Assembly: GCA_902479135.1 (NCBI GenBank)
Contig: CABSNU010000003.1
Span: 1 to 64,000 of the forward strand
Direction: 5' to 3'
Length of the DNA stretch: 64,000 nt
Source: an uncultured Collinsella sp.
GTDB lineage: Bacteria; Actinomycetota; Coriobacteriia; Coriobacteriales; Coriobacteriaceae
A program made the position numbers and the translations under genes. The notes under the pieces were generated by a model. It did not search any database. It worked only from the letters and a program-made list of their open reading frames with translations, and was not told the origin of the DNA. Positions 52,388-62,451 of this stretch are shown here, one piece after another (positions within the stretch are counted from its first letter, which is position 1; every line of letters begins with the position of its first letter).

Positions 52388-53097
52388 TCATCACCTTCTT
52401 TGGCGCTCGGCTCAGCGGCGGTCGAGGAAGCCACGTCAGTATCAACCGCAGCGGAAACATCCTGAGCCTTAGCCGCCTCCGGCGCCGGACCAACCTGAAT
52501 ATCCCCGCGTGCCCAATCGCCATCGAGCGCACGCGCCACCCAGTGATAGATGGGGATTGTAAAGAAGATCAGCGCGGCAAAGGAGCCACCAAACAGGAAC
52601 ATCAGCAAAAAGAACAGCAGCCAGCACACGGCCCAATACGGAAACGACTGGAACGGACCTTTCACCGGAGTCGAGCCAGCTGCGCCGCCACTCGTCACCT
52701 GCGCCGTAGCGGCATTGGCGGCCTGCGCGCTCCAGCTTGCCGCTTGCGCCGCCTTGGCGGCGGCATCACTCGCCTGTGTTGCCGCCTCGGTAGCACGTGC
52801 CGCTGCCTCATGGGTACGGGCGCGCTCCGCTGCCTCGGCCTCGCGCTGACGGGCGCGGTCCTCGTTCTCAAACTCGATATCGTCCTCGATCTCATCGCTC
52901 GGATTAAGGAGCTCGTCCAAACTCACGCCATAGAGTTTTGCGAGCGAGATCAGGTTCTCGGTATCGGGCGAGCTCTCCGCACGCTCCCATTTACTGACCG
53001 CCTGGCGCGACAGCCCCAGCTTTCGCGCCAGCCCTTCTTGGCTAAAACCCTTGCTGCGACGAAGGTCGGCGAGCCGCTGCGCAGTTTCTACATTCAT
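52384..53097 (-). CDS. XRE-family regulator with C-terminal membrane segments
   Basis: 237 residues. An XRE helix-turn-helix at 7-65 (SQEGLARKLGLSRQAVSKWERA), an Ala/Glu-rich coiled coil (about 75-130), and two membrane helices (about 145-190, WAVCWLLFFLLMFLFG). A membrane-tethered regulator that could read envelope state and control its own operon with DUF4097. AGGAGGAACC before ATG 53097; the longer frame has no ribosome site. Confidence 0.88.
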   Translation of the reverse strand: MNVETAQRLADLRRSKGFSQEGLARKLGLSRQAVSKWERAESSPDTENLISLAKLYGVSLDELLNPSDEIEDDIEFENEDRARQREAEAAERARTHEAAARATEAATQASDAAAKAAQAASWSAQAANAATAQVTSGGAAGSTPVKGPFQSFPYWAVCWLLFFLLMFLFGGSFAALIFFTIPIYHWVARALDGDWARGDIQVGPAPEAAKAQDVSAAVDTDVASSTAAEPSAKEGDE

Positions 53098-53364
53098 GGT
53101 TCCTCCTATGCGATGCCAGCCGTGCCGCCGGACCGTTTTTGTTCTTAAGGCGCCTTGCACAGTTAAAAATCTATCCGCCACCGCCAAAAGCATGCCACCT
53201 ATTCTAGTGAGATTTTTGACAACCGGCGGTTGCGGGCATATATGAGCTGCGGAAATGTGTCCAAACAAAGCAATGACCCGCAGCTCGGTTGTCCCCGTTG
53301 CGGCGTTAACGGTAGTATGGTCGTACTGTTTATTCCGCACCGCCAACGGAGGGAGTTCCGCGCC

Positions 53365-54237
53365 GTGAACCGCGATTTCGCCTCATCGCTCATTCAGCTC
53401 AACAATACGTTCTATCGCGAGCACTCCGCCTCCTTCTCCGATACGCGCCAGGCACCGTGGCCCGGCTGGGTACGCACCATGGACATAGCGCTCGAGCAGC
53501 TCGACGTCGCCACGATCGAGCATCCCGTCCGCGTCTTCGATCTTGCCTGCGGCAACATGCGATTCGAGAACTTTGCCGCCGGCGGCGCACTTTCCGCCAA
53601 GGGCGTCGACGGCGCAAACCCCTCGGCAGATGCCAGTTGCCCGTTTGAGTTCTATGGTGTTGACTCGTGTCAGGATTTGGCTATCGATGCGCACGGTCAC
53701 GCCCTGCGCATTCCCAACCTGCACTTCCAGGAACTCGACGTACTCGATGCCCTCATGAAGCTCAACCCCGCCGAGACGCCCGACGCGCTTTTCGACGCCC
53801 CGCTCGCCGACATCTCGGTCTGCTTTGGCTTTATGCACCACGTGCCGTCGTGCGAGTACCGCGTACGCGTGCTCGACGCCCTGGTGCGCCAGACGCGCCC
53901 GGGCGGCATCATCGCCATCAGTTTTTGGGAGTTTATGAACGACGAGCGCATGGCGCGCAAGGCCGTTCGAGCCGAAGCCCGCGCCGAGCTCACCCCACCG
54001 TTTGAGGGTTACGATTCCGCGCAGTTTGAAGCCGGCGACCACCTCATTGGCTGGCAAAACGACCGCCACGCCTACCGCTATTGCCATCACTTTGACGATC
54101 AGCAGATCACCGACCTGGTGCGCGGCGTCCGAACGTTCTACAAGAGCGGCGAGGTCCCCGTGCGCGAGCTTGAGCGCTTCCATGCCGACGGTCGCAGCGG
54201 CGAGCTCAACCGCTATGTGATCCTCAAGCGCCTGTAG
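53365..54237 (+). CDS. Class I SAM-dependent methyltransferase
   Basis: 290 residues from a GTG (GGAGGGAG 9 nt upstream). Motif I is VFDLACGNMRFE, with the Asp in YGVDSCQDL and a later SVCFGFMHHVPS. Of unknown substrate; the pattern MHHV fits small-molecule or lipid methyltransferases. Stands before trmB with a 114-bp gap. Confidence 0.83.
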   Translation: MNRDFASSLIQLNNTFYREHSASFSDTRQAPWPGWVRTMDIALEQLDVATIEHPVRVFDLACGNMRFENFAAGGALSAKGVDGANPSADASCPFEFYGVDSCQDLAIDAHGHALRIPNLHFQELDVLDALMKLNPAETPDALFDAPLADISVCFGFMHHVPSCEYRVRVLDALVRQTRPGGIIAISFWEFMNDERMARKAVRAEARAELTPPFEGYDSAQFEAGDHLIGWQNDRHAYRYCHHFDDQQITDLVRGVRTFYKSGEVPVRELERFHADGRSGELNRYVILKRL

Positions 54238-54351
54238 CGCTGGGCGTTTTGCCCGAGTTTGAGCCACCACGCCGGGCAATCTTTGCCCGACGTCACCAAA
54301 TCTATTGCCAAGGCGCACGCTTGCGCCATCCGTTTATGACCAAGGAGCCGC

Positions 54352-55191
54352 ATGGGAGCCGTCCACGTTCGCACGCCGAAGAATTTTGTGCTCGAGGAGC
54401 GCCTGGAGCGCTACGCCGATGCGATCGAGACGAACCCCGAGGTCTATGCCGGAGATTGGCGCGGAGCATGCGCACCAGCTGGCGGCGAACCTTTCGGCCG
54501 TCTTCACTTGGATCTTGGGTGTGGCAAGGGAACCTATCTGGTTGAGCGCGCTCGTCGCGAGCCCGGCACGCTCTTTATCGGTATGGACCAGGAGCCCATC
54601 TGCAACGCCTATGCCGCTCAGAAGATCTGCGAGCAGGAACTGCCCAACGCGCTCGTGCTGCCCCGAGGCGCCGCATCGCTGCCGCAGCTGTTTGCCGCAG
54701 GCGAGTTCGATGCCATCACCATCAACTTTCCCACGCCGCAGCCCAAGGCCAAATACGCCAAAAAACGACTCGTCCATGTCGACCATCTGATGCTCTACCG
54801 CCCGCTCTTTGCAGCCGGCGCCACCGTCACGCTGCGCACCGACAGCAAGCCACTGCGCGACTACGCCCTAGGACAGTTTGCCGCAGCCGGCTACGACACG
54901 CTTTGGGTAAGTGACGACGTGCGCCGCGACCATCCCGAGCATCCCGAGACCGAATATGAATGCCGCACGCGCGAGATGGGTGCCGTCGTCTATGGCATTT
55001 GCGCCACACCCGGCGCACGGCCCAGCGATGAACAGCTCGCGGCGGGCCGTGCGCAGGAGCAAAGTCTTGCCTGCTACCTGCCCGAAAACCTCGATGAGCT
55101 CGCCTATGTACCCCTGGGCATGGAAGAGGCCGTTGAGAACTTTAAAAACCGCGCCCGCAAGGGCAAAAAGCGCCTGCCTCAGGAACGCTAG
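54352..55191 (+). CDS. trmB: tRNA (guanine-N7)-methyltransferase
   Basis: 279 residues. SAM motif DLGCGKG (54-60), FIGMDQEP and the TrmB signature INFPTPQPKAKYAKKRL (family form INFPDPWPKKRHxKRR). It methylates G46 in the tRNA variable loop. AAGGAG before ATG. It shares its direction with the next helicase gene, 98 bp on. Confidence 0.92.
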   Translation: MGAVHVRTPKNFVLEERLERYADAIETNPEVYAGDWRGACAPAGGEPFGRLHLDLGCGKGTYLVERARREPGTLFIGMDQEPICNAYAAQKICEQELPNALVLPRGAASLPQLFAAGEFDAITINFPTPQPKAKYAKKRLVHVDHLMLYRPLFAAGATVTLRTDSKPLRDYALGQFAAAGYDTLWVSDDVRRDHPEHPETEYECRTREMGAVVYGICATPGARPSDEQLAAGRAQEQSLACYLPENLDELAYVPLGMEEAVENFKNRARKGKKRLPQER

Positions 55192-55289
55192 TACCGCGCG
55201 CCCATTTCCTGCATTTTCTTGCCTGCGAACGCATCGATGCGACGCTACGCCATAATAGTTGGCGGACAATCGCGAGAGAAAGCAAACAC

Positions 55290-57971
55290 ATGGCACAGAC
55301 CACGACAGATATCGCCGCCAGCACCGTCTCCGGTGCCGGAGCCGCCAGTTCATTCTCGGGCGGCACGGGAACCGAAGCCGAATTCGGCTCGCTCGGTGCG
55401 CTCTCCCCCACCTGGTGGGAGCCCGAGGACGGCAGCGAGCCCGAACCGTGGCTCACGCCCGACCAGGCCTTCGAGCGCTTCTTTGAATGGACGAGCGACC
55501 GCGGCATTGAACTGTGGGACCACCAAGAAGAGGCCCTCATGGACCTGGCAGCCGGCGATCACGTCATTTTGGGCACACCGACCGGATCGGGCAAATCGCT
55601 CGTCGCGCTGGGTATGCTCTTTATGGGCATGGCGCAGGGCAAGCGCTGCTATTACACGGCCCCCATCAAGGCCTTGGTCAGCGAAAAGTTTTTCGACCTG
55701 GTGCAGGTGCTCGGCCGCGATAACGTCGGCATGATCACCGGCGACACGCATATCAACACCAAGGCACCCGTCATCTGCTGCACGGCCGAGATTCTTGCCA
55801 ACGACGCACTGCGCGAGGGCGAGGACGCCGATGTTGGCTGCGTCGCCATGGACGAGTTCCACTACTTTGCAGACCCCGACCGCGGCTGGGCCTGGCAGGT
55901 GCCGCTGCTCACTCTGCCCCATACGCAGTTTATGCTCATGAGCGCCACGCTCGGCGATGTCACCGCCATCGCCGCCTCACTCGAGGAGCACACCGGCGCT
56001 GCCTGCGACCTGGTCGTCGACGCCCCGCGTCCTGTTCCGCTGAGTTACGACTATGTGACGACCTCCCTCGAGGGCACGGTCGAGCTCGCCATGCGCCGCG
56101 ACGAGGCCCCACTCTATATCGTGCACTTTAGCCAGGATGCCGCACTTGCGACGGCACAGTCGCTCGCCAATTTTGGCATTGCCAGCAAGGAGCAGCGCGA
56201 GGCCATCAAGGAGGCGGCCAAGGGCACGAGCTTCTCGACGGCCTTCGGCAAAATCCTCAAGCGCTTGCTCGGATGCGGCGTCGGCGTGCACCATGCTGGC
56301 ATGTTGCCGCGCTACCGCCTGCTGGTCGAGCGCTTGGCGCAGCAGGGCCTGCTACCCGTCATCTGCGGCACCGATACGCTCGGCGTCGGTATCAACGTGC
56401 CCATCCACACCGTGGTGCTCACCGCGCTCACCAAGTTCGATGGCTACAAGATGCGTCGTCTGCGCGCCCGCGAGTTCCATCAGATTGCCGGTCGTGCCGG
56501 CCGCTCGGGCTTCGATACCGAGGGCATGGTCATCGCCGAGGCACCCGAGCACGAGATCGAGAATGCCAAGCTTATGGCCAAGGCGGGCGACGACCTCAAA
56601 AAGCTCCGCAAGATTAAAAAGAAGAAGGCCCCCGAGGGCTTTGTCACCTGGAACAAGCAAACCTTTGAGCGCCTGATCGAGACGCAGCCCGAGACACTCA
56701 AGCCGCGCCTGCGCATCACGCACTCCATGGTGATTAGCGTGGTCGAGCAGGGCGGCGATGCCCGAGCCCGCGTACACGACCTCATCGAGACGAGCCTGCA
56801 GACCCCCGAGGAAAAGGCTAAGCTCGAGGTTCGTGCCGACGAGATCTTCGCCACGCTCATCGATTCCGGCGTCGTCGTGCGCACCGAGGTGCCGCCCGCA
56901 CCCGACGCTCCGGCTGACGCCGCGCCGGACATCGACTACGCACTGACGGTCGACCTGCCCGAGGACTTTGCGCTCGACCAGCCGCTCTCGCCGTTTTTGC
57001 TTGCCGCGCTGGAGTTGCTCGATCCCGAGAGCGAGACCTATACCATGGATCTAATCTCAATGGTCGAGGCAACGCTCGAGGATCCCAAGCAGGTGCTGCG
57101 CGCACAGGAGCGCGCCGCACGCGATCGCGCTATGGCCGAGATGAAGGCCGACGGCATCGAATATGAGGAGCGCTTGGAGCGCATTCAAGACGTCACGTAC
57201 GAAAAGCCGCTCGAGGATTTGCTCGACGCCGCCTTTGACAAGTACTGCCAGGAAGTACCCTGGGCAAACGACTACCAGCTCTCTCCCAAGAGCGTCCTGC
57301 GCGATATGCTGGAAAGCGCGAGCGATTTTAAGGGCTACATTCAAAAGCTCGGCATCGCCCGCTCCGAGGGCATTTTGCTGCGCTACCTGGCAGAAGCCTA
57401 TCGTTCACTCGACCGCACCGTGCCCATCGAGAAGCGCGACGAGCGCCTGCGCGACATTATCTCGTGGCTGGGCTTTGTGGTGCGCTCGGTCGACTCGAGT
57501 CTGGTGGACGAGTGGGAGAACGCCGGCAACCCCGCTGCACTCGACGCCGCACCGCCGCAGGGCATCGACGAAGTCGTGGCAGACCGCCGTGGCTGTACCC
57601 TGCTGGTGCGCAACGCACTCTTCCGCCGCGTGGCCCTTGCAGCCCGCGAGCATGCGCGCGATCTGGGCGAGCTCGACGAGGACTGGGGCATGAGCGAGGT
57701 CCGCTGGCAAAAGGCGCTCGACGCCTATCACGAGCAACACGAGGAAATCCTCACCAACGGCGACGCCCGCAGCGCCGCGATGTTTACCATCGACGAGAGT
57801 GACGAGAAGCCCGATCATGTGTGGCACGTGCACCAGATTTTTGCCGACGAGGACGGCGACCACGACTTTGGCATCATGGGCGATGTCGATCTGGACGCCA
57901 CGCAAGACGGCGGCGAGGTCATTTTCAAAAACTACCGCGTCGGCTTTATCGAGGACCTGCTCGAGGACTAG
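55290..57971 (+). CDS. Ski2-like DEAD-box helicase with DUF3516
   Basis: 893 residues: GTPTGSGKS (95-103), DEFH (188-191), MSATLGD, GVGINVP, QIAGRAGRSG, then the actinobacterial DUF3516-type C terminus (about 520-893). Ski2-like enzymes unwind RNA; a role in RNA turnover is inferred. Gly/Ser/Thr-rich N terminus of 35 residues is probably disordered. Followed by a strong terminator. Confidence 0.93.
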   Translation: MAQTTTDIAASTVSGAGAASSFSGGTGTEAEFGSLGALSPTWWEPEDGSEPEPWLTPDQAFERFFEWTSDRGIELWDHQEEALMDLAAGDHVILGTPTGSGKSLVALGMLFMGMAQGKRCYYTAPIKALVSEKFFDLVQVLGRDNVGMITGDTHINTKAPVICCTAEILANDALREGEDADVGCVAMDEFHYFADPDRGWAWQVPLLTLPHTQFMLMSATLGDVTAIAASLEEHTGAACDLVVDAPRPVPLSYDYVTTSLEGTVELAMRRDEAPLYIVHFSQDAALATAQSLANFGIASKEQREAIKEAAKGTSFSTAFGKILKRLLGCGVGVHHAGMLPRYRLLVERLAQQGLLPVICGTDTLGVGINVPIHTVVLTALTKFDGYKMRRLRAREFHQIAGRAGRSGFDTEGMVIAEAPEHEIENAKLMAKAGDDLKKLRKIKKKKAPEGFVTWNKQTFERLIETQPETLKPRLRITHSMVISVVEQGGDARARVHDLIETSLQTPEEKAKLEVRADEIFATLIDSGVVVRTEVPPAPDAPADAAPDIDYALTVDLPEDFALDQPLSPFLLAALELLDPESETYTMDLISMVEATLEDPKQVLRAQERAARDRAMAEMKADGIEYEERLERIQDVTYEKPLEDLLDAAFDKYCQEVPWANDYQLSPKSVLRDMLESASDFKGYIQKLGIARSEGILLRYLAEAYRSLDRTVPIEKRDERLRDIISWLGFVVRSVDSSLVDEWENAGNPAALDAAPPQGIDEVVADRRGCTLLVRNALFRRVALAAREHARDLGELDEDWGMSEVRWQKALDAYHEQHEEILTNGDARSAAMFTIDESDEKPDHVWHVHQIFADEDGDHDFGIMGDVDLDATQDGGEVIFKNYRVGFIEDLLED

Positions 57972-57994
57972 CCGAACAGAATGGGGCGAAACGA

Positions 57995-58034
57995 AGCGGG
58001 GCCGCTGGCGATGTTGCCAGCGGCCCCGCTTTTG
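57995..58034 (+). terminator. Terminator of the Ski2-like gene
   Basis: A perfect 15-bp stem, AGCGGGGCCGCTGGC with GCCAGCGGCCCCGCT, then TTTT. It may also stop the convergent DUF2130 transcript. Confidence 0.88.
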
Positions 58035-58050
58035 CACTATCCGCTATGCC

Positions 58051-59808
58051 CTATTCGGCATCCTCGACCTCATACGAATCCGCCTCGGCTGGCTCATCGT
58101 TTGTCTCTGGCACAGCCTCGCGCGCCTCGTCAAACGCCGCCTTCATGGTCTTGTTACCCCACGTGAGCTTGCGAATGGTAAGCTCATCGGCCTTGTTGTG
58201 AGCCAGGCGCAGGTTCTCTGTGCTGCGGCGCAAATCGTCCTTGGTCTTCTCGAGCTGCTTGATGGCGGCATCAATCTCCTTGATCGCCGACTCGAATTGT
58301 TTGCTCGCCAGTTTGTAGTTGCGCGAGAATCCATCCTTGAACTTCTCCATCTTGGCTTCGAAGTTCGTGACATCGATATTCTGCTGCTTGTACTCCGCCA
58401 GCTCCTGCTTATAGCGAAGCGAACCCATGGCAGCATTGCGCAGCAGCGTAATGATGGGAATGAAGAACTGCGGGCGGATCACATACATCTTCTCGTAGCG
58501 ATAGCTCACGTCCACGATTCCCGCGTTGTAAAGCTCGCTCTCGGGCTCGAGCAGCGTGCAGAGCACCGCGTACTCACAGCCTTTCTGGCGACGATCGTGA
58601 TCGAGTTTCTTAAAGAAGTCCTCGTTTTTATGCTTGATCGCGGTCTCGTCGTTCTCGTTTTTCATCTCGAACATAATCGAAATGACCTCGTTGCCGCTCG
58701 CGTCGCACTCGCGGAAGATAAAGTCACCCTTGGTGCCCTCAGATGCATCGTTATCTTTCTCGAAGTACGCATTGGGAAACGCCGTCATGCGCAGACGGTT
58801 AAACTCGGTCTCGCAGTGCTGCTCGAGCGACTCGCCCACCATCTTGGTGGACAGGCGAACCTTCATGTCCTTAAGGCGCTCAATCTCTTCATCCTTGTAG
58901 CGAATCAGGTCATCGCTCGCGCGCTTGGCCTGCGCAAGCTCGAGCTCGTGTGCCGCCTTGGCTTGCTCCTCGCGAGAATCGCGCACCGCCAGCTCGCTCG
59001 TCAGTTTGGCACGCGCCTCATCGCGCTCTCGCTCCGCCGCGGCGACCGCCTCTGACAGGTTCATTTTTGCCATCAGTTCCTGCTCGCGCAGCTGGGCGCG
59101 CAGCCCCTCGGCCTCTTGCTCGGACTGAGCCTTTGCGGCGGAAAGCTTCTCCTGTACCGTCGCGCGGTAGTCAGCAAGTGCGCGCTCGGCCTCGCTGCGA
59201 GCGGCATCGAGCTCACGCTGCGACTCGGCCGCGGCAGCGGCAAGCGCCATCTCCTGGGCCTTGTCCGCCGCAGCAAGCTTGGCCTGCAGCTCGGCAATCT
59301 GGGCATCTCGTGCAGCTACATCGTTTTGAGCAGCATTGCGCGCCGCCGACTCGGCAAGCTTGGCTTCGTCATCCTTGCGCCCCAGCTGCGCACGCAAGTT
59401 GTCGATTTCGCGCTGGAGCTCGGCGTTCTCCTTTTGGGCGTCGGCACGGGCCTCAACCGCCGCGCGCTGGCTTGCACTCTCGCGCTCTGCGGCAGCGCCC
59501 TCGAGCTTGGCACGCAATTCGGCAAGCTCGGCATCACGCTTGGCAACCTCTTGTGCCAGCTCCTGAGCCGCGGCGTTTTTCTGCTCGGCAAGTTGAGCGC
59601 TACGCTGAGACTCCACCTCCTGCAGGGCGGCCGTCGAACGAGAGCGCTCAAGCTCCAACGCCTGCTCCCCCTCACGCTGGACGGCCTTTACACGCTCATC
59701 AAGATCGCGCGAGAACTCGGCATCGCGCACCTGCTTGACGATATCCGCATAACCGGACGCATCGACCTTAAAAACTTCGCCGCAATGCGGGCACTTGATC
59801 TCGTTCAT
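58051..59808 (-). CDS. DUF2130 protein: zinc ribbon, coiled coil, nuclease-like domain
   Basis: 585 residues. CPHCGEVF (6-13) may bind zinc; residues 25-295 are a long Ala/Glu/Arg coiled coil; residues 300-470 are the DUF2130 core (VGESLEQHCETEFNRLR, KGDFIFRECD, IMFEMKNEN), a pattern seen in PD-(D/E)xK-like folds; the tail is helical and acidic. Role unknown, possibly DNA maintenance. No neighbour shares its direction closely. Confidence 0.85.
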   Translation of the reverse strand: MNEIKCPHCGEVFKVDASGYADIVKQVRDAEFSRDLDERVKAVQREGEQALELERSRSTAALQEVESQRSAQLAEQKNAAAQELAQEVAKRDAELAELRAKLEGAAAERESASQRAAVEARADAQKENAELQREIDNLRAQLGRKDDEAKLAESAARNAAQNDVAARDAQIAELQAKLAAADKAQEMALAAAAAESQRELDAARSEAERALADYRATVQEKLSAAKAQSEQEAEGLRAQLREQELMAKMNLSEAVAAAERERDEARAKLTSELAVRDSREEQAKAAHELELAQAKRASDDLIRYKDEEIERLKDMKVRLSTKMVGESLEQHCETEFNRLRMTAFPNAYFEKDNDASEGTKGDFIFRECDASGNEVISIMFEMKNENDETAIKHKNEDFFKKLDHDRRQKGCEYAVLCTLLEPESELYNAGIVDVSYRYEKMYVIRPQFFIPIITLLRNAAMGSLRYKQELAEYKQQNIDVTNFEAKMEKFKDGFSRNYKLASKQFESAIKEIDAAIKQLEKTKDDLRRSTENLRLAHNKADELTIRKLTWGNKTMKAAFDEAREAVPETNDEPAEADSYEVEDAE

Positions 59809-59866
59809 GGCAGCTCCTCGATGGACGCAAATTTCAACCTTCTACACTCTACCGCGCCACGCGGAC

Positions 59867-59902
59867 AAAAAAAGGCGCCGCAGCCATAATGGCAACGGCG
59901 CC
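59867..59902 (-). terminator. Terminator of chbG
   Basis: GGCGCCG...CGGCGCC, with an internal GCCATTATGGC palindrome, followed by seven T on the minus strand. Confidence 0.88.
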
Positions 59903-59948
59903 AGATCCACCGCGAGGGTGCCTATCCCCTTTGTGGTGGCTTGGGTCC

Positions 59949-60713
59949 TTACAGGTCGCGGTAGTCGATCAGGCGAAGATCGGATTGAGACTCAAGCCAA
60001 GCGCGAAGCTCGGGGTCGATCAGCGCATCGACTTCCTTGGTGCGATCGGTCGTAAGCGAGCTGTTCTCCAAGATAAAACGATCGAGATAGCCCGGATGGC
60101 ACACAAAGACGACCGTCTCGCCGTCCGCCATCTCGCGAACCGTCCGCATAATCGAGTCCTTAGGTTCGTAGCCCGGCTCCATCGAGTGCATCACCATGCG
60201 CAGGTCGGTGGCGCCGCATCGCACAACCGCCGTGGAGTCGAAGCTCGCCTTCTGTTCCTTAAGGCCCAGTTCCTGAGCAACCGCCGAGATCGCTCGGTTA
60301 AGGTTTTTGCTCATGACGGCATGGGCCTCAAAGTAATCGGGTTCGCGGCCCACAATCTCTACAAAGCGGTCATGCTGCGCGCGGATCTCGATGCAGGCCT
60401 CATCAAAGTCGATCAGTTCTTCGCCGCGCTTAAAATGCTCGCGGAAGGTACGGCTACTATGGAACTCACCGCTCTCGTTGAGCATACTCGGAATGAGCTC
60501 CGGGTCGGCACACGGCTTGCCCAGGCACACGTTGGTATGCTGGCCCACCGCAATGCCGGCGTCCGCCACGAGCGACCAGCCACGCTCGGCCTCGGGCATA
60601 TTGGGCATCAAGCCCGCCGAGCGCACCAGACCCTCATTGATGCTGCGGGCAATCCCCAGGTTAACGGCATACGAATAACCGATATCGTCGGCACGAATAA
60701 GCAGTTGTTTCAT
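59949..60713 (-). CDS. chbG: ChbG/HpnK-family carbohydrate deacetylase
   Basis: 254 residues starting MKQLLIRADDIGYS, where the DD pair plus HxxxH-type histidines (GQHTNVCLG; FEAHAVMS) form the YdjC/ChbG metal site. ChbG removes an acetyl group from diacetylchitobiose in E. coli. Its position after a PTS gene supports a sugar-deacetylation role, but a terminator lies between them. GGAG 5 nt before ATG. Confidence 0.87.
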   Translation of the reverse strand: MKQLLIRADDIGYSYAVNLGIARSINEGLVRSAGLMPNMPEAERGWSLVADAGIAVGQHTNVCLGKPCADPELIPSMLNESGEFHSSRTFREHFKRGEELIDFDEACIEIRAQHDRFVEIVGREPDYFEAHAVMSKNLNRAISAVAQELGLKEQKASFDSTAVVRCGATDLRMVMHSMEPGYEPKDSIMRTVREMADGETVVFVCHPGYLDRFILENSSLTTDRTKEVDALIDPELRAWLESQSDLRLIDYRDL

Positions 60714-60731
60714 AACGACTCCAATCTATGG

Positions 60732-60762
60732 AAAAGGGCACTTGGAGTATAGCCAAGTGCCC
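60732..60762 (-). terminator. Terminator of the PTS gene
   Basis: GGGCACTTGG pairs with CCAAGTGCCC across a 7-nt loop, then TTTT on the minus strand. Confidence 0.85.
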
Positions 60763-60791
60763 CGGGAAATTATCCCACCTAAACAGATGCT

Positions 60792-62240
60792 TTAAGCCTT
60801 AGCGGCAGCTGCATCCTCATCGAGCTGCTCCTTGGTAAAACCAAAGAGGTAGGCGATGGCAGCGGCGGAAATAAACGCAACGCCCGAAGCAACGCAGCCC
60901 CAAACGAGGTTGGCCGTTCCGCCGGCAACAAATCCGGTAATAGCCAGAATATTCGTTGCGCCCAAAACATACGTCGTCACGTTCGTGAGGGCCGCGACCA
61001 GGCCGCCGATAGCACCGCCGGCAACCATGGCGCCCAGGCAGCGGGTGTACTTAAAGCCGCAGCCATACAGCGCAGGCTCCGTCACGCCACCGACGATACC
61101 GGAAAGGGAAAAGCCGAGCATAGCGCCCTTCTCGTCGGTCTCCTTAAGGCGCAGGAAGGCACCAAAGGCCATGCCCCACGTGGCGAACTGAGCAATACCG
61201 CCTGCAACCATAACGCAGGAGTCAGAGCCCAGCGTAAGCAGCTGAACAATACCAAGGGTAATCAAAACCTGGTGCATACCGGTCATGACCAGGAACTCCC
61301 AAAGCGCGGCGATAGCCACCAGGGAAACGATGGTTAGGATACCGCCGGTGTTGCCGAGACCGAACATGAAGTTGCCGACCACGCTGCCCAGGATGGAGCC
61401 GATCGGAGCCAGAGCGCACAGCGAAACGGGAACCATGACGGCCAAGGTGCACACAGGCACAAACACCGTGGAGAGCATGTCGGGAATGACCTTCTTCATG
61501 AACTTCTCGACGACCATGAGCACCGGCATGGACAGGACCATGGGGAGCACGGTGGCAGAATAGTTGTTCAGCTGAGCCGGAAGCACGCCGTAGACCAGAG
61601 TGGTCGTTGCACCCGAATCTGCTGCAGCGTTAACGAGCGTCATAAACTCGGGGGCAATGAGCACACCGCCGAGCATCATGCCGAGCGGCTGGCTGCAGCC
61701 GAGCTGTTTGGCAGCGGCCCAACCCAGGTAAATGGGCAGGAAATAGTAACCTGCGTTGTAGATCCAGTTATAGAAGAAGTTGTAGATATCGGAATCGGCA
61801 GCCCAAATACCGAGCATGCCGTCGCCGCAAATCACGGCGACGGTACGGAACATGGCGGCGCCCATGATGATCGGAATCGTCATGACCATCGTCTTGGACA
61901 GGTAGTTGAGGACCTTCTTGCCCGCAGTCTTGAGCGTCAGCGGCTCCTTGGTGCCGTCATCGAGATTCTCGTCGATGGAGCCTTCGCCCTTAACTCCCAG
62001 CGCAATGGCGGCGTCATAGACCTTCGGCACGTTCTGGCCGATGATGACCTGATACTGGCCGCCAGACCACTGGGCACCCAGTACGCCCTTGATCTTCTTA
62101 ACTTCATCGTCATTGGGGATGGACTGATCCTTGAGGTTCAGACGCAGGCGAGTCATGCAGTGCGTCGCGTTCGTCACATTGGAGGCGCCGCCGACGGCAG
62201 CAAGCACGTCCTCGGCAATCTTCTTGTTATCGACAGCCAT
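60792..62240 (-). CDS. PTS EIIBC, beta-glucoside/glucose superfamily
   Basis: 482 residues. EIIB at 1-85 with phosphorylated Cys28 in ATHCMTRLRL, then EIIC (about 105-470) with ten or so membrane segments and GGVTEPALYG, the sugar-site motif. No EIIA domain follows, so EIIA must come from another gene. It takes up and phosphorylates a sugar, likely a beta-glucoside or amino-sugar disaccharide. Start at ATG 62240, AGAAGGG upstream; a TTG 7 codons earlier overlaps that site. Controlled by the antiterminator encoded upstream. Confidence 0.93.
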   Translation of the reverse strand: MAVDNKKIAEDVLAAVGGASNVTNATHCMTRLRLNLKDQSIPNDDEVKKIKGVLGAQWSGGQYQVIIGQNVPKVYDAAIALGVKGEGSIDENLDDGTKEPLTLKTAGKKVLNYLSKTMVMTIPIIMGAAMFRTVAVICGDGMLGIWAADSDIYNFFYNWIYNAGYYFLPIYLGWAAAKQLGCSQPLGMMLGGVLIAPEFMTLVNAAADSGATTTLVYGVLPAQLNNYSATVLPMVLSMPVLMVVEKFMKKVIPDMLSTVFVPVCTLAVMVPVSLCALAPIGSILGSVVGNFMFGLGNTGGILTIVSLVAIAALWEFLVMTGMHQVLITLGIVQLLTLGSDSCVMVAGGIAQFATWGMAFGAFLRLKETDEKGAMLGFSLSGIVGGVTEPALYGCGFKYTRCLGAMVAGGAIGGLVAALTNVTTYVLGATNILAITGFVAGGTANLVWGCVASGVAFISAAAIAYLFGFTKEQLDEDAAAAKA

Positions 62241-62379
62241 GTCGAATCCCTTCTCTTCCAACTAAAAGCCCGTGGGACTTCACCGCGCCAAGGCACACGA
62301 TTCCGCTCGCGCCTGCGCAGCGCGCGATGCCCGTTGGCAAGAGATTTCATTGCATGTGATTCCCGGGTGGATCGACATG

Positions 62380-62451
62380 AAAAAAGCCCCGCGCACAACC
62401 GACAGAGACCCAATACGGACCTCGGCAGAATCGGTAGTGCCTCTCGGAGCT
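62380..62451 (-). terminator. Conditional terminator in PTS leader
   Basis: On the minus strand AGCTCC...GCACTACCGA pairs with TCGGTTGTGC...GGGGCT (one mismatch, short bulges), then TTTTTT. Its left arm shares bases with the RAT site, so the two structures exclude each other: the layout of LicT/SacY/BglG antitermination. Confidence 0.8.
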
